Origin: Mesolinea sp964536465
Lineage (GTDB): Bacteria > Chloroflexota > Anaerolineae > Anaerolineales > Anaerolineaceae
NCBI GenBank assembly: GCA_964536465.1
Contig: CAZHXQ010000029.1
Coordinates: 1 to 20,138, forward strand
Length of the DNA: 20,138 bases
Reading direction: 5' to 3'
Shown here: one piece after another, positions 1-7,048 of the stretch
Layout: each line of letters opens with the position of its first letter
How positions within the stretch are numbered: the first letter of the stretch is position 1
Position numbers and translations under genes: made by a program
Notes under the pieces: model-generated
The model's database searches: none
Told to the model about the DNA's origin: nothing
The model's input: the letters and a program-made list of their open reading frames with translations, nothing else

Positions 1-30
1 CTCTTTCCCTACACGACGCTCTTCCGATCT
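1..30 (+). other. Illumina TruSeq adapter remnant
   Basis: The first 30 bases match the 3' portion of the Illumina TruSeq universal adapter / read-1 primer; bases 11-30 read ACACGACGCTCTTCCGATCT. This is synthetic sequence left at a contig end. Biological sequence starts at about position 31, so the gene reading in from the left is truncated by the contig end. The reading frame happens to stay open through the adapter, so an automatic gene caller could translate adapter bases as protein. Confidence 0.97.
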
Positions 31-32
31 AT

Positions 33-1181
33 AACCAACCGCCCGATCCATTACCCGGAGAAGCGCTGGCCGAAAAGTTTTGGGTCAGATTTAACCAATT
101 GGGGCTGGCTGCCGGGCTGTTTCGCGCGGCCACTTTGGTAGCGACTGTTGCTGTTATGCTGGTCATGGTCTGGGTGTTGAGGCGTTTCTACGTCAATGTC
201 GATGGCAGTCTGGTGACACAGTTTCAGATCCCCGACCCCGCCCGCGCGTCTGCAGAATCTCAATTCCTCATGCCTCCCCTCAGCGCAGATTCCTCCGCCG
301 GATACGCGCTCCATCGTGATACCGCTGTGGACACAATCCTGCCGGTCCGCAATCGCACTAAGCTCAGCAATTACACCGTCGAACCAGGAGATACCCTGTT
401 TTCCGTTGCCAACCGCTTCGGGCTTAAGCCTGAAACCGTGCTTTGGAGCAATCGCTACAACATTGGCGACGACCCACACATGATATTCCCGGGGCAGGAT
501 CTGATTATCATGCCTGTAGATGGCACACTTCACATCTGGAGTGCTGGTGAAGGTCTCAACGGTGTGGCAGAATTTTACGATGTAACCCCGGAAACCATCA
601 TCAATTACGCTGGCAATAACCTCAAATTGGCCTCACTCGGCGATCTTTCAAATCCCAACATCGAACCAGGGACGAGGTTGATAATCCCGGGGGGAAAAGG
701 GCAGTACTCCGACTGGCGCATCCCCCGCATCACCCGCGAAGACCCAGCTACAGCGCTCAACGTTGGGCCAGGTGCCTGCCCAAGCCAATATGACGGCGTG
801 TTGGGCACGCTCAATTTTGTCTGGCCGCTGAGCTCACGCAGCCTGTCGGGTTACGATTATGCCCCATCAGCAAACCATTACGGCATTGACATCGGCGGTG
901 CCATCGGCGATCCCGTTTTTGCTGTGGATAACGGCGTGGTGGTCTACGCCGGCTGGAACGACTGGGGCTATGGCAACATGGTGGTCGTTGATCACGGGCA
1001 GGGCTGGCAGTCGCTGTATGGACACATGAGCACAGTTGAAGTCAGCTGCGGACAGGAAGTCTACCGAAGTGACCTGGTTGGCACGGTAGGTGAGACTGGC
1101 ATGGCCGTCGGCCCGCATCTTCACTTTGAACTCCGCAACGACGACTATGGTCGTGTGAACCCCTGGGACTTCTTGCAATGA
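33..1181 (+). CDS. membrane-anchored LysM / M23 metallopeptidase (5' partial)
   Basis: Probable cell-wall endopeptidase acting on peptidoglycan cross-links outside the membrane. The frame is open from the first genomic codon, so the true start is missing; the TTG at 99 is not needed. Residues here are counted from the codon at 33. A hydrophobic segment (about 29-50) would anchor the protein. Then come a LysM domain (about 114-161, with YTVEPGDTLFSVA and FPGQDLIIMP), a second weaker LysM-like repeat (about 166-219, ending GTRLIIPGG), a short spacer, and a C-terminal peptidase M23 domain (about 280-379). The lysostaphin-type zinc site looks intact: His282 and Asp286 (HYGID), His331 (YGHM), and His362/His364 (GPHLHFEL). 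Activity is therefore expected. The stop overlaps the start of the next gene (ATGA), implying co-translation. The N-terminal length is unknown. Confidence 0.93.
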   Translation, partial: NQPPDPLPGEALAEKFWVRFNQLGLAAGLFRAATLVATVAVMLVMVWVLRRFYVNVDGSLVTQFQIPDPARASAESQFLMPPLSADSSAGYALHRDTAVDTILPVRNRTKLSNYTVEPGDTLFSVANRFGLKPETVLWSNRYNIGDDPHMIFPGQDLIIMPVDGTLHIWSAGEGLNGVAEFYDVTPETIINYAGNNLKLASLGDLSNPNIEPGTRLIIPGGKGQYSDWRIPRITREDPATALNVGPGACPSQYDGVLGTLNFVWPLSSRSLSGYDYAPSANHYGIDIGGAIGDPVFAVDNGVVVYAGWNDWGYGNMVVVDHGQGWQSLYGHMSTVEVSCGQEVYRSDLVGTVGETGMAVGPHLHFELRNDDYGRVNPWDFLQ

Positions 1182-2023
1182 TCCGTTTTTTCAAACCTCT
1201 CTTTTTGCTGTTATCCGTACTTTTGCTGGCAGCCTGCAGCGTTCTGGCCCCCAGCGCCACCTTAACTCCCACGCACACGCCAACATCAACCCGCACTCCC
1301 ACGCCCACATCAACCAGCACGCTCACCCCCACCCCCACCAGCACAGCCACCCCTGTGCCGCCAACGCCCACCGCAACGCTGACGGAGAAAGAACAAGCTG
1401 AAATCAGGATTTATAATGCCAGCCTTGCGTATGTGGCTAACACCCCCAAAAGAGCCCTTGAGGTTGCCCGCTCGATCAACTTCACCGAAGGACCCTACGA
1501 ATCACCAGATAATATGTGTGGTCCGCTGACGGTTGCCATCATGCGCGATAGCGGCTATTTGCCGCCAGAAGCCGATCCCCACGGAATGTGGCTGCTCTGC
1601 CCACGCGAAGATAACCCCGAATGCCATGGCTTGCGCATCCTTGAGCGAACCTTTTTCCCTCCCGAACAATACGATTACATACGGGTTTGGGAGAGTGTCG
1701 GCCGGTACGACTGGCGGAAAAATCCCTTGCAAGCAGGTGACTGGCTTTATCTTTTCCTTCTAAAAGGCGTTTCGAACTATACCGGCTTTGATCATATGAT
1801 CGTCGTAACCCGCGTGGACGAACAGGGGCGCGCCTATTCAGTGACCAATATCAATCACGGCGATGGCTTTGTTATCCGGGAAGAATTGCTCTATGACCCC
1901 AGACGCCCCGGGCAGGGCTTGTTCTACGAACTCACCGACGACGACTTCAGAAAAGAACTGGGCATGACCGGAACCGCTGGTTTTCTCCTGATTCGTGCCA
2001 AAGAACCCACCTTTTTTAACTAA
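1178..2023 (+). CDS. lipoprotein with Thr/Pro linker and C39/papain-like domain
   Basis: Secreted lipoprotein of 281 residues. A hydrophobic signal ends in the lipobox LLLAAC, so Cys20 should be lipidated. Residues 28-69 form a Thr/Pro/Ser spacer with repeated TPTPTST, a linker style common in Chloroflexota lipoproteins. The rest (about 70-281) resembles papain-fold C39-like domains. Cys114 lies in NMCGP at a helix start, His206 in DHMIVV, and Asn224 or Asn226 follows on the next strand, giving the expected Cys-His-Asn order. The fold is inferred from this order and is not certain. It could be a peptidase, an amidase or an inactive binding domain. The start overlaps the M23 peptidase stop by 4 nt, so the pair is probably co-translated and may work together in envelope turnover. 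Confidence 0.75.
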   Translation: MIRFFKPLFLLLSVLLLAACSVLAPSATLTPTHTPTSTRTPTPTSTSTLTPTPTSTATPVPPTPTATLTEKEQAEIRIYNASLAYVANTPKRALEVARSINFTEGPYESPDNMCGPLTVAIMRDSGYLPPEADPHGMWLLCPREDNPECHGLRILERTFFPPEQYDYIRVWESVGRYDWRKNPLQAGDWLYLFLLKGVSNYTGFDHMIVVTRVDEQGRAYSVTNINHGDGFVIREELLYDPRRPGQGLFYELTDDDFRKELGMTGTAGFLLIRAKEPTFFN

Positions 2024-2043
2024 AAACCAGACTCTCTTCATAG

Positions 2044-2093
2044 GTTGTTAATAAATTTGCATTGGTTGTAAATTAGCATTATAGTTTAACAAC
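2044..2093. repeat. inverted repeat and near-direct repeats over marR promoter
   Basis: GTTGTTAA (2044-2051) and TTAACAAC (2086-2093) are perfect 8-base inverted arms. A near-direct repeat of the form GGTTGT(T/A)AAT...GCATT also occurs at 2043-2063 and 2064-2080. All of this lies in the 99-bp AT-rich gap before the MarR-type gene and brackets its best promoter. MarR proteins typically bind symmetric sites in their own promoters, so an autoregulatory operator is a reasonable inference. Confidence 0.5.
2057..2085 (+). promoter_or_regulatory. sigma70-like promoter of marR-type gene
   Basis: TTGCAT (2057-2062) and TATAGT (2080-2085) are separated by 17 bp, which is the optimal spacing. Transcription would start near 2092, giving a leader of about 30 nt that includes the strong ribosome-binding site GGGAGGA (2113-2119). 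The promoter sits inside the symmetric repeats listed separately. Confidence 0.55.
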
Positions 2094-2122
2094 TACAAGA
2101 GATTAAAAAATCGGGAGGAACT

Positions 2123-2563
2123 ATGGAAAAAGAAGATTTTATTTGGGAACTCTGGCATGTAACCAGGGAATTGCAGCGCAGTCGCTTTGGCCTGTGCCTG
2201 GAATTCTGCAAGAAATACGATTTGACGCAGCAGCAAGTGCGCATCCTCCTGCAAATTAAGGCCAACAAATCCACAATCCTGACCGAGCTGGCAGAAGAAC
2301 TGGATATCAACCCGGGCAATCTGAGCAAGACCTGTAAGTCCCTTGAAGAAAAGGGGTTTATTAAACGTGTTCGTCACCAGGACGATAAACGCGTCTGGAC
2401 CATCACATTAGCCCCAAAAGGCATTCAGGCTACCGATGAAATCACTGACCACATAGTAAAAGTGTACACAACCTTCTCCAGCAAGCACAAAGACGAAGAA
2501 TTGAAAAAAATGCTTTCATTGCTCAGGGAGTATGCCCAGTTCTATCATGATTTGATGGAATAG
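2123..2563 (+). CDS. MarR-family transcriptional regulator
   Basis: A 146-residue protein, the usual MarR length. It has an N-terminal dimerisation helix, a winged helix-turn-helix (about residues 32-105) and C-terminal dimerisation helices. The recognition region reads LAEELDINPGNLSKTCKSLE and is followed by GFIKRVRHQDDKRVWTITL, whose (D)DKR wing turn is diagnostic for MarR proteins. GGGAGGA at 2113-2119, 3 nt before the ATG, makes the start secure. The protein should bind symmetric DNA as a dimer and respond to a small ligand, which cannot be predicted here. The repeats around 2044-2093 are candidate autoregulatory sites. The gene is followed after 47 nt by the Memo-family gene, the most obvious local target. 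Confidence 0.92.
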   Translation: MEKEDFIWELWHVTRELQRSRFGLCLEFCKKYDLTQQQVRILLQIKANKSTILTELAEELDINPGNLSKTCKSLEEKGFIKRVRHQDDKRVWTITLAPKGIQATDEITDHIVKVYTTFSSKHKDEELKKMLSLLREYAQFYHDLME

Positions 2564-2582
2564 TACTGACTTCCATCAAATC
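2549..2582 (+). terminator. 12-bp perfect hairpin spanning the marR stop codon
   Basis: GATTTGATGGAA (2549-2560) pairs perfectly with TTCCATCAAATC (2571-2582) around a 10-nt loop that contains the TAG stop codon. TTCTTCTGCCT follows, pyrimidine-rich but not a clean T tract, so termination may be weak. The right arm also covers where the -35 region of the next promoter would lie, so an operator role is an alternative. Confidence 0.5.
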
Positions 2583-2598
2583 TTCTTCTGCCTCGTGT

Positions 2599-2610
2599 TA
2601 AAATAGAGGC
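2599..2610 (+). promoter_or_regulatory. -10 element abutting the memo start (leaderless)
   Basis: TAAAAT (2599-2604) lies exactly 6 nt before the ATG at 2611, in the context GTTAAAATAGAGGCATG. The predicted transcription start would be the A of the start codon. GAGG at 2606-2609 is only 1 nt from the ATG, too close for a normal ribosome-binding site. No clear -35 box is visible. Confidence 0.5.
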
Positions 2611-3480
2611 ATGCAAGGATATTCAACCGAAGACATTCGTCCATCACCAATAGCCGGCAGCTGGTATCCCGGCGAGCCCACAAAACTGCGAGGGACGCTC
2701 GCTGGCTTTCTGGAGCAGGCCAAGTTGCCCGCCTTCAGCGGTCGTGTAAGAGCGCTGATATTGCCTCATGCCGGGTTGATCTACTCGGGTCAGACCGCCG
2801 CTTTCGCGCTCAAGTCCATAGAAGGTCAGCACTACAGCCGTGTGATCATTCTCTCGCCCTCTCATCAAGCCTACAGAGGCAACTTGCTCACCAATGCTCA
2901 CCAGGCCTTCCAGACCCCTCTCGGCACAGTGCCAGTCGATCACGAATCCCTCCAAAACCTGACAGATTCCCTTGCCGCGGCAGGGCTGCTGCTCAACCAG
3001 ATCCGCAATGACCGTGAGCACGCCATCGAAATTGAGCTGCCCTTTCTGCAGTATCTCCTGCCAGAGGGTTTCAAACTGATCCCCCTGATGATGATGGATC
3101 AGACTCTCAGCACAGCAAAAACACTTTCGACCGCATTGAGCGATCTGATCTCCTCCTTTCCGCCAGACCAGCCCACCTTGCTGATCGCCTCCAGCGATCT
3201 TTCCCATTTTTATCAACAAGATCAGGCCAACCGTCTCGACCAACGCCTGATCGATAGCCTGCAAAATTTCGATCCGACCCTTTTCTATACACTCAAGTCG
3301 ACCCACCAGACCGAAGCTTGCGGTTATGGCGCGATGGCAACCGTTCTGCTGACTGCCCAAAAACTCGGCGCCAGCCAGGTTACCATCGCCGATTACCGCA
3401 CCTCCGCTGCTGTCAGCCAGGATTACAGTTCCGTGGTTGGCTATGTCTCTGCCATAATTTCCGAGGGCAACAATGATTGA
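2611..3480 (+). CDS. amrB: Memo-family protein (AmmeMemoRadiSam system protein B)
   Basis: A 289-residue single-domain protein of the MEMO1 family, related in fold to LigB-type extradiol dioxygenases. The bacterial biochemical role is not settled. The family signature is complete: an N-terminal RPSPIAGSWYP, His53 in LPHAGLIYSG, His85 in SPSHQAYRG, His137 and Glu140 in REHAIEIELPFLQ, SSDLSH at 194-199, and Cys237 in EACGYGA. His53, His85 and Cys237 correspond to the metal-site His, His and Cys of human MEMO1. Homologues often neighbour AMMECR1 and radical-SAM genes, but neither is present here. It follows the MarR-type regulator and overlaps the next lipoprotein gene by 8 nt, implying co-transcription. 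The start has no usable ribosome-binding site and is probably leaderless. Confidence 0.9.
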   Translation: MQGYSTEDIRPSPIAGSWYPGEPTKLRGTLAGFLEQAKLPAFSGRVRALILPHAGLIYSGQTAAFALKSIEGQHYSRVIILSPSHQAYRGNLLTNAHQAFQTPLGTVPVDHESLQNLTDSLAAAGLLLNQIRNDREHAIEIELPFLQYLLPEGFKLIPLMMMDQTLSTAKTLSTALSDLISSFPPDQPTLLIASSDLSHFYQQDQANRLDQRLIDSLQNFDPTLFYTLKSTHQTEACGYGAMATVLLTAQKLGASQVTIADYRTSAAVSQDYSSVVGYVSAIISEGNND

Positions 3481-4456
3481 GCTCAACCACAACAAATGCT
3501 TGCTACTCATCCTACTTATCATGTTGCTCGTAACCAGCCTGGGTGCCTGCACGCCAATTTATGAAGGCAGACCAACAGCCTTCCCGACACAAGCTGCAAC
3601 CAGCACCCTCGAGCCCAGCCCCACCCTTACCTCCACGCCGGCTCCAACCTCCACGATGACACCAACGCCTACTCTGACCGCAACACCGACGCTGGTTCCC
3701 ACTCCGACATCAACCTACACGCCCACACCGATTCCAACCAGGCTGGCAAATCTGCCCGTGCTCATGACAGGAAATCAGCTTGTGGACTGGTCTTATTACT
3801 ACCCTACCCGCAAAGAAAATCGCGAGGACGGCGCTCTCATTAACCTTTCGGGTATGGTCGCTTTCCAGTTGATGGATCGCGGCATCCACAGCGAAACCGT
3901 TCGTATCCTGGGTGAAGATGTGACTATTTTCTACCTCCGCGTCCGGCATCAGTTCAACACCACTTTCTCAGAAGTTAAACTGATCCTTACCGGGGTTTAC
4001 GGCAACAACCTGGATATCCGCAGTCTGCCTGCCGATGGCTCAATTTATATCAGCATCCACTCTCGGCGGGCGACCGACCTGTTCGAACCCTGGAAGCTTC
4101 ACCAGGAATGGACACTGCCGCCCAACCAGCGCGAACCACTCTTCAACACCCTGCGTCTGGTGGAACTGGAACAATACCTTAAAGACCTGCCGGAACAGGT
4201 CATTGTGCTCGCCGATCACCCCGTGATCCTGGAGCGTGACGATTGGAACCAACTTTATCTGGATATGGAGCGCCTCAGCGCCTCAGCTGCCCGCTTTTCA
4301 CCGTTCTTCGCTTTCAATGAGTTAGACCAAATGACCGGTCAAACCACTATGGCGTTGATCTGGCAAAGTTACCTGGTCGGTGCCGACAATATCCCCGCAG
4401 ACCAGGTCAATAAAATGGTCTTTTCCGCTGAATACCTTGTCTTCGTCACGCCCTGA
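3473..4456 (+). CDS. lipoprotein with Thr/Pro linker, unknown C-terminal domain
   Basis: A 327-residue lipoprotein. The signal ends in the lipobox SLGAC, so Cys26 is the lipidation site. GAGGG (3463-3467) lies 5 nt before the ATG, which supports this start even though it overlaps the Memo gene stop by 8 nt. Residues 34-89 are a Thr/Pro/Ser spacer of the same type as in the lipoprotein at 1178-2023. The remaining domain of about 235 residues (from VLMTGNQLVDWSYYYPTR to the C-terminal VFSAEYLVFVTP) looks like an alternating alpha/beta soluble fold and has only two histidine-rich stretches and no recognisable catalytic motif. I do not recognise the family. It lies 14 nt upstream of priA. Confidence 0.82.
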   Translation: MIELNHNKCLLLILLIMLLVTSLGACTPIYEGRPTAFPTQAATSTLEPSPTLTSTPAPTSTMTPTPTLTATPTLVPTPTSTYTPTPIPTRLANLPVLMTGNQLVDWSYYYPTRKENREDGALINLSGMVAFQLMDRGIHSETVRILGEDVTIFYLRVRHQFNTTFSEVKLILTGVYGNNLDIRSLPADGSIYISIHSRRATDLFEPWKLHQEWTLPPNQREPLFNTLRLVELEQYLKDLPEQVIVLADHPVILERDDWNQLYLDMERLSASAARFSPFFAFNELDQMTGQTTMALIWQSYLVGADNIPADQVNKMVFSAEYLVFVTP

Positions 4457-4470
4457 TCGACGGTGAAGGG

Positions 4471-6981
4471 ATGAGCGCTTTCGCGGAAGTCAGCATCAAT
4501 CTCAGCCAGATCGATCAAACCTACCATTATTCGATACCCTCAGAACTGCAAAGTCAGGTACAACCAGGCAGCCTGGTTGTGGTTCCTTTTGGCAGGCAGA
4601 CCGTCCAGGGGGTTGTGCTTGCCTTGTTAGACCAACCAGAGGTCGCTGAAACCAAACCGATCACAGAATTGCTCGCCCCGGATACGCTGCTGGTCAGGCA
4701 GCAACTCGACCTGGCACAGTGGCTGGCAGAGCATTTTTACACACCCCTAGGAGCCTGTATTCAGCTGATGATTCCGACCGGGCTATCCCGTCGGGCAGAT
4801 ATCTGCTTAAGTCTTCAAGCAGACCTGCCTCCCGACCTGTCTGCTTTCAGCCAGACCCAGCAGCGCCTGCTCAAGTTGCTCAAAAGCCGCGGCAATCTGC
4901 GCGGCGCTCAAATTGACCGCGCCATTCCAAAGGCGGATTGGCGCAGAGGGCTGGAATCACTGCGGTCGCAAGCGCTGATCAAGACCAGCAATGTTCTGCC
5001 TCCCCCGCGAATTGCCCCCAAGACTCTGCGCACCGCCGCCCTTTCGATGCCGCCTTCCAGTGTGCCCTTACTCGAAAAAGAGACCCTGGGCAGAACCTCG
5101 GTCACACAGCAAAGGCGGGGCAAAGTGCTCGAATTGCTGGCCCGTCAGGCATTTCCACTCGATTTCTCCTGGATTTACGCTGAAACTAGCGCAAATTATG
5201 CCGATTTATCCTACTTGGCAGATGCCGGGCTGATCCACTTCAACGAGTCCGAGATCTGGCGAGACCCGCTGGCTGAAATCGAGGTCATCAGCGAAGAAGC
5301 CCCCGCGCTCACCAGCGATCAGATCAAAGTCTGGGAAGGCGTGCAGGCCGAGTGGAATCGGACACAACCTAAACCCGTACTTCTGCATGGTGTGACCGGG
5401 TCAGGCAAAACCGAGATCTACATGCGCGCGGTGCAGCAGGCACTGGACGCTAACCGACAGTGCCTCGTCCTGGTGCCTGAAATCGCCATGACCCCTCAAA
5501 CGGTGCGCCGCTATATGGCGCGTTTCCCCAACCAGGTTGGACTCTACCATTCCAAGCTTTCAGAAGGCGAGCGTTATGACACCTGGAGGCGTGCCCGCCA
5601 GGGTGACTTGCGAGTCATCATCGGCTCACGCAGCGCGCTTTTTGTGCCACTGCCAGATCTGGGCCTGATCGTGATCGATGAATGCGACAACAGCTCCTAT
5701 GATGAAAGCGAACGCCCGCCTTTCTACCAGGCAGTACCCACAGCTGAAGCCCTCGCGCGCATCAACCAGGCTAACCTGCTGCTTGGCAGTGCCACTCCGG
5801 GGTTGGAGCAGTATTTCAAGGCCCAGCGTGGGGATTGGCTGCTGCTCGAGATGCCCAGACGGGTGCTCGCGCACCGCCAAACACTCGCCAACCAGGCGCT
5901 TTCTCTGAAGTTCGAATTACCTGCTATCTCCACTGCTGACGACCTGCTCACCTTTGAACTGCCCAGAGTTGAGGTAGTTGACATGCGCGAAGAGTTGGTT
6001 CGCGGCAATACCAGCGTGCTGTCGCGCTCGTTAGAAAACAAACTCGAAAGGGTACTGCGCAAAAATCAGCAGGCTATCCTTTTTCTCAACCGCCGTGGGC
6101 GCGCTTCTTACGTTTTTTGCCGCAACTGCGGTTACAGTTTGCGCTGTCCCAATGACGATCAGCCCCTGATCTGGCATGGCAGCCAGAAAGGGTTGCTCTG
6201 CCATCTCTGTGGTTACACCCGAAAAATGCCCGCTCAGTGCCCAAACTGCGGCAGCAAACATATCCGCCAGCTGGGCTTGGGTACCGTCAGTCTGGAAGAA
6301 TTGGTCAAAGAACGCTTTCCTCATGCCCGTTTGCTGCGCTGGGACGCAGACACCACCCGCAACAAAGGCGACCATGAACTGATCCTTTCTCACTTCAGCG
6401 CTCACCGGGCAGACATCCTGATTGGCACCCAGATGCTTGCCAAGGGTCTCGATTTACCTCTGGTTACCCTGGTAGGCATTGTGTTGGCTGAGGTTGGTTT
6501 GAATCTGCCTGATTATCGTGCCGCTGAGCGCAGCTTCCAGGTGCTCACGCAAGTCAGCGGGCGCGCTGGTCGCAGTCCTCTGGGCGGTGAAGTGGTTATG
6601 CAAACCTACCAGCCCGATAATTACGTCATACAGGCCGCCTCACAGCATGATTATGAAGGTTTTTATCGACAAGAGATGGAATATCGCCGTATGTTCGGCT
6701 ACCCTCCCTTCAACCGTCTGGTTCGTTTGGAATACCGCCACCTTTCCCAACCCAAAGCCGAACAGGAAGCCCGTCAGCTTGCTCCTCTCATCGAAAACCA
6801 GATTGAGGCCATGGAGTTGCGTCAAACCGATTTTATCGGGCCCCTCCCGCCTTACTATCCCAGGCTACATGGGCTTTGGCGCTGGCAGATAATTCTGCGC
6901 GGACCAAACCCTGAAGTACTCCTGCCCAATTTACCCTTGCGCGGCTGGCAAATCGAGGTTGACCCGCCCAGCCTGTTATAA
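4471..6981 (+). CDS. priA: primosomal protein N' (replication restart helicase PriA)
   Basis: An 836-residue PriA, a DNA helicase that reloads the replisome at stalled forks. The N-terminal 3'-DNA-binding domain starts FAEVSINLSQIDQTYHY. The helicase core has Walker A GVTGSGKT (307-314), LVLVPEIAMTPQT (333-344), GSATPG (439-444), LFLNRRGRAS (537-546) and motif VI QVSGRAGR (694-701). The cysteine-rich insertion spans 550-593. Two signature sites deviate. Motif II reads VIDECD (401-406) instead of the usual DEEH. The zinc insertion has Cys550, 553, 559, 577, 580, 590 and 593, but Asp562 where the eighth cysteine belongs. The rest of the protein is full length, so this is not a decaying gene. 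GGTGA at 4462-4466 may be the ribosome-binding site. It is probably co-transcribed with the preceding lipoprotein (14-nt gap). Confidence 0.95.
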   Translation: MSAFAEVSINLSQIDQTYHYSIPSELQSQVQPGSLVVVPFGRQTVQGVVLALLDQPEVAETKPITELLAPDTLLVRQQLDLAQWLAEHFYTPLGACIQLMIPTGLSRRADICLSLQADLPPDLSAFSQTQQRLLKLLKSRGNLRGAQIDRAIPKADWRRGLESLRSQALIKTSNVLPPPRIAPKTLRTAALSMPPSSVPLLEKETLGRTSVTQQRRGKVLELLARQAFPLDFSWIYAETSANYADLSYLADAGLIHFNESEIWRDPLAEIEVISEEAPALTSDQIKVWEGVQAEWNRTQPKPVLLHGVTGSGKTEIYMRAVQQALDANRQCLVLVPEIAMTPQTVRRYMARFPNQVGLYHSKLSEGERYDTWRRARQGDLRVIIGSRSALFVPLPDLGLIVIDECDNSSYDESERPPFYQAVPTAEALARINQANLLLGSATPGLEQYFKAQRGDWLLLEMPRRVLAHRQTLANQALSLKFELPAISTADDLLTFELPRVEVVDMREELVRGNTSVLSRSLENKLERVLRKNQQAILFLNRRGRASYVFCRNCGYSLRCPNDDQPLIWHGSQKGLLCHLCGYTRKMPAQCPNCGSKHIRQLGLGTVSLEELVKERFPHARLLRWDADTTRNKGDHELILSHFSAHRADILIGTQMLAKGLDLPLVTLVGIVLAEVGLNLPDYRAAERSFQVLTQVSGRAGRSPLGGEVVMQTYQPDNYVIQAASQHDYEGFYRQEMEYRRMFGYPPFNRLVRLEYRHLSQPKAEQEARQLAPLIENQIEAMELRQTDFIGPLPPYYPRLHGLWRWQIILRGPNPEVLLPNLPLRGWQIEVDPPSLL

Positions 6982-6982
6982 T
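6977..6982 (+). promoter_or_regulatory. -10 box overlapping priA stop codon
   Basis: TATAAT (6977-6982) in the context TGTTATAAT overlaps the priA stop codon TAA (6979-6981). It would start an mRNA near 6989 with a leader of about 60 nt for the transporter gene. No -35 box at 16-18 bp is convincing; TTGACC at 6959-6964 is only 12 bp away. Confidence 0.4.
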
Positions 6983-7048
6983 TTTTCAAACTTAATCTCA
7001 TCTACATCTCGAAACGGTTTTCCCATTATTATTTTTCGAGGAGTTTTA

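Noticed and set aside
99..101. TTG start for the LysM/M23 peptidase
   Set aside because: The frame is open upstream to the first genomic base, and no ribosome-binding site precedes the TTG; the gene is truncated by the contig end.
1042..1371. Minus-strand open frame rich in Val/Gly opposite the Thr/Pro linker
   Set aside because: It is the antisense of the ACN/CCN codon repeats that encode the lipoprotein linker, where stop codons are rare on the other strand; it has no ribosome-binding site and no domain.
1265..1375. Low-complexity repeats at 1265-1375 and 3598-3735 as tandem or CRISPR-like arrays
   Set aside because: They are coding Thr/Pro linker repeats with varied codons, without regular repeat-spacer structure.
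2644..3552. 302-codon minus-strand frame opposite the Memo gene
   Set aside because: The plus strand carries every conserved Memo motif; the antisense protein has no recognisable motif and runs into the next gene.
6959..7048. Upstream in-frame start for the MFS transporter
   Set aside because: It overlaps the priA end and has no ribosome-binding site, whereas GAGGAG precedes the ATG at 7049 at proper spacing.
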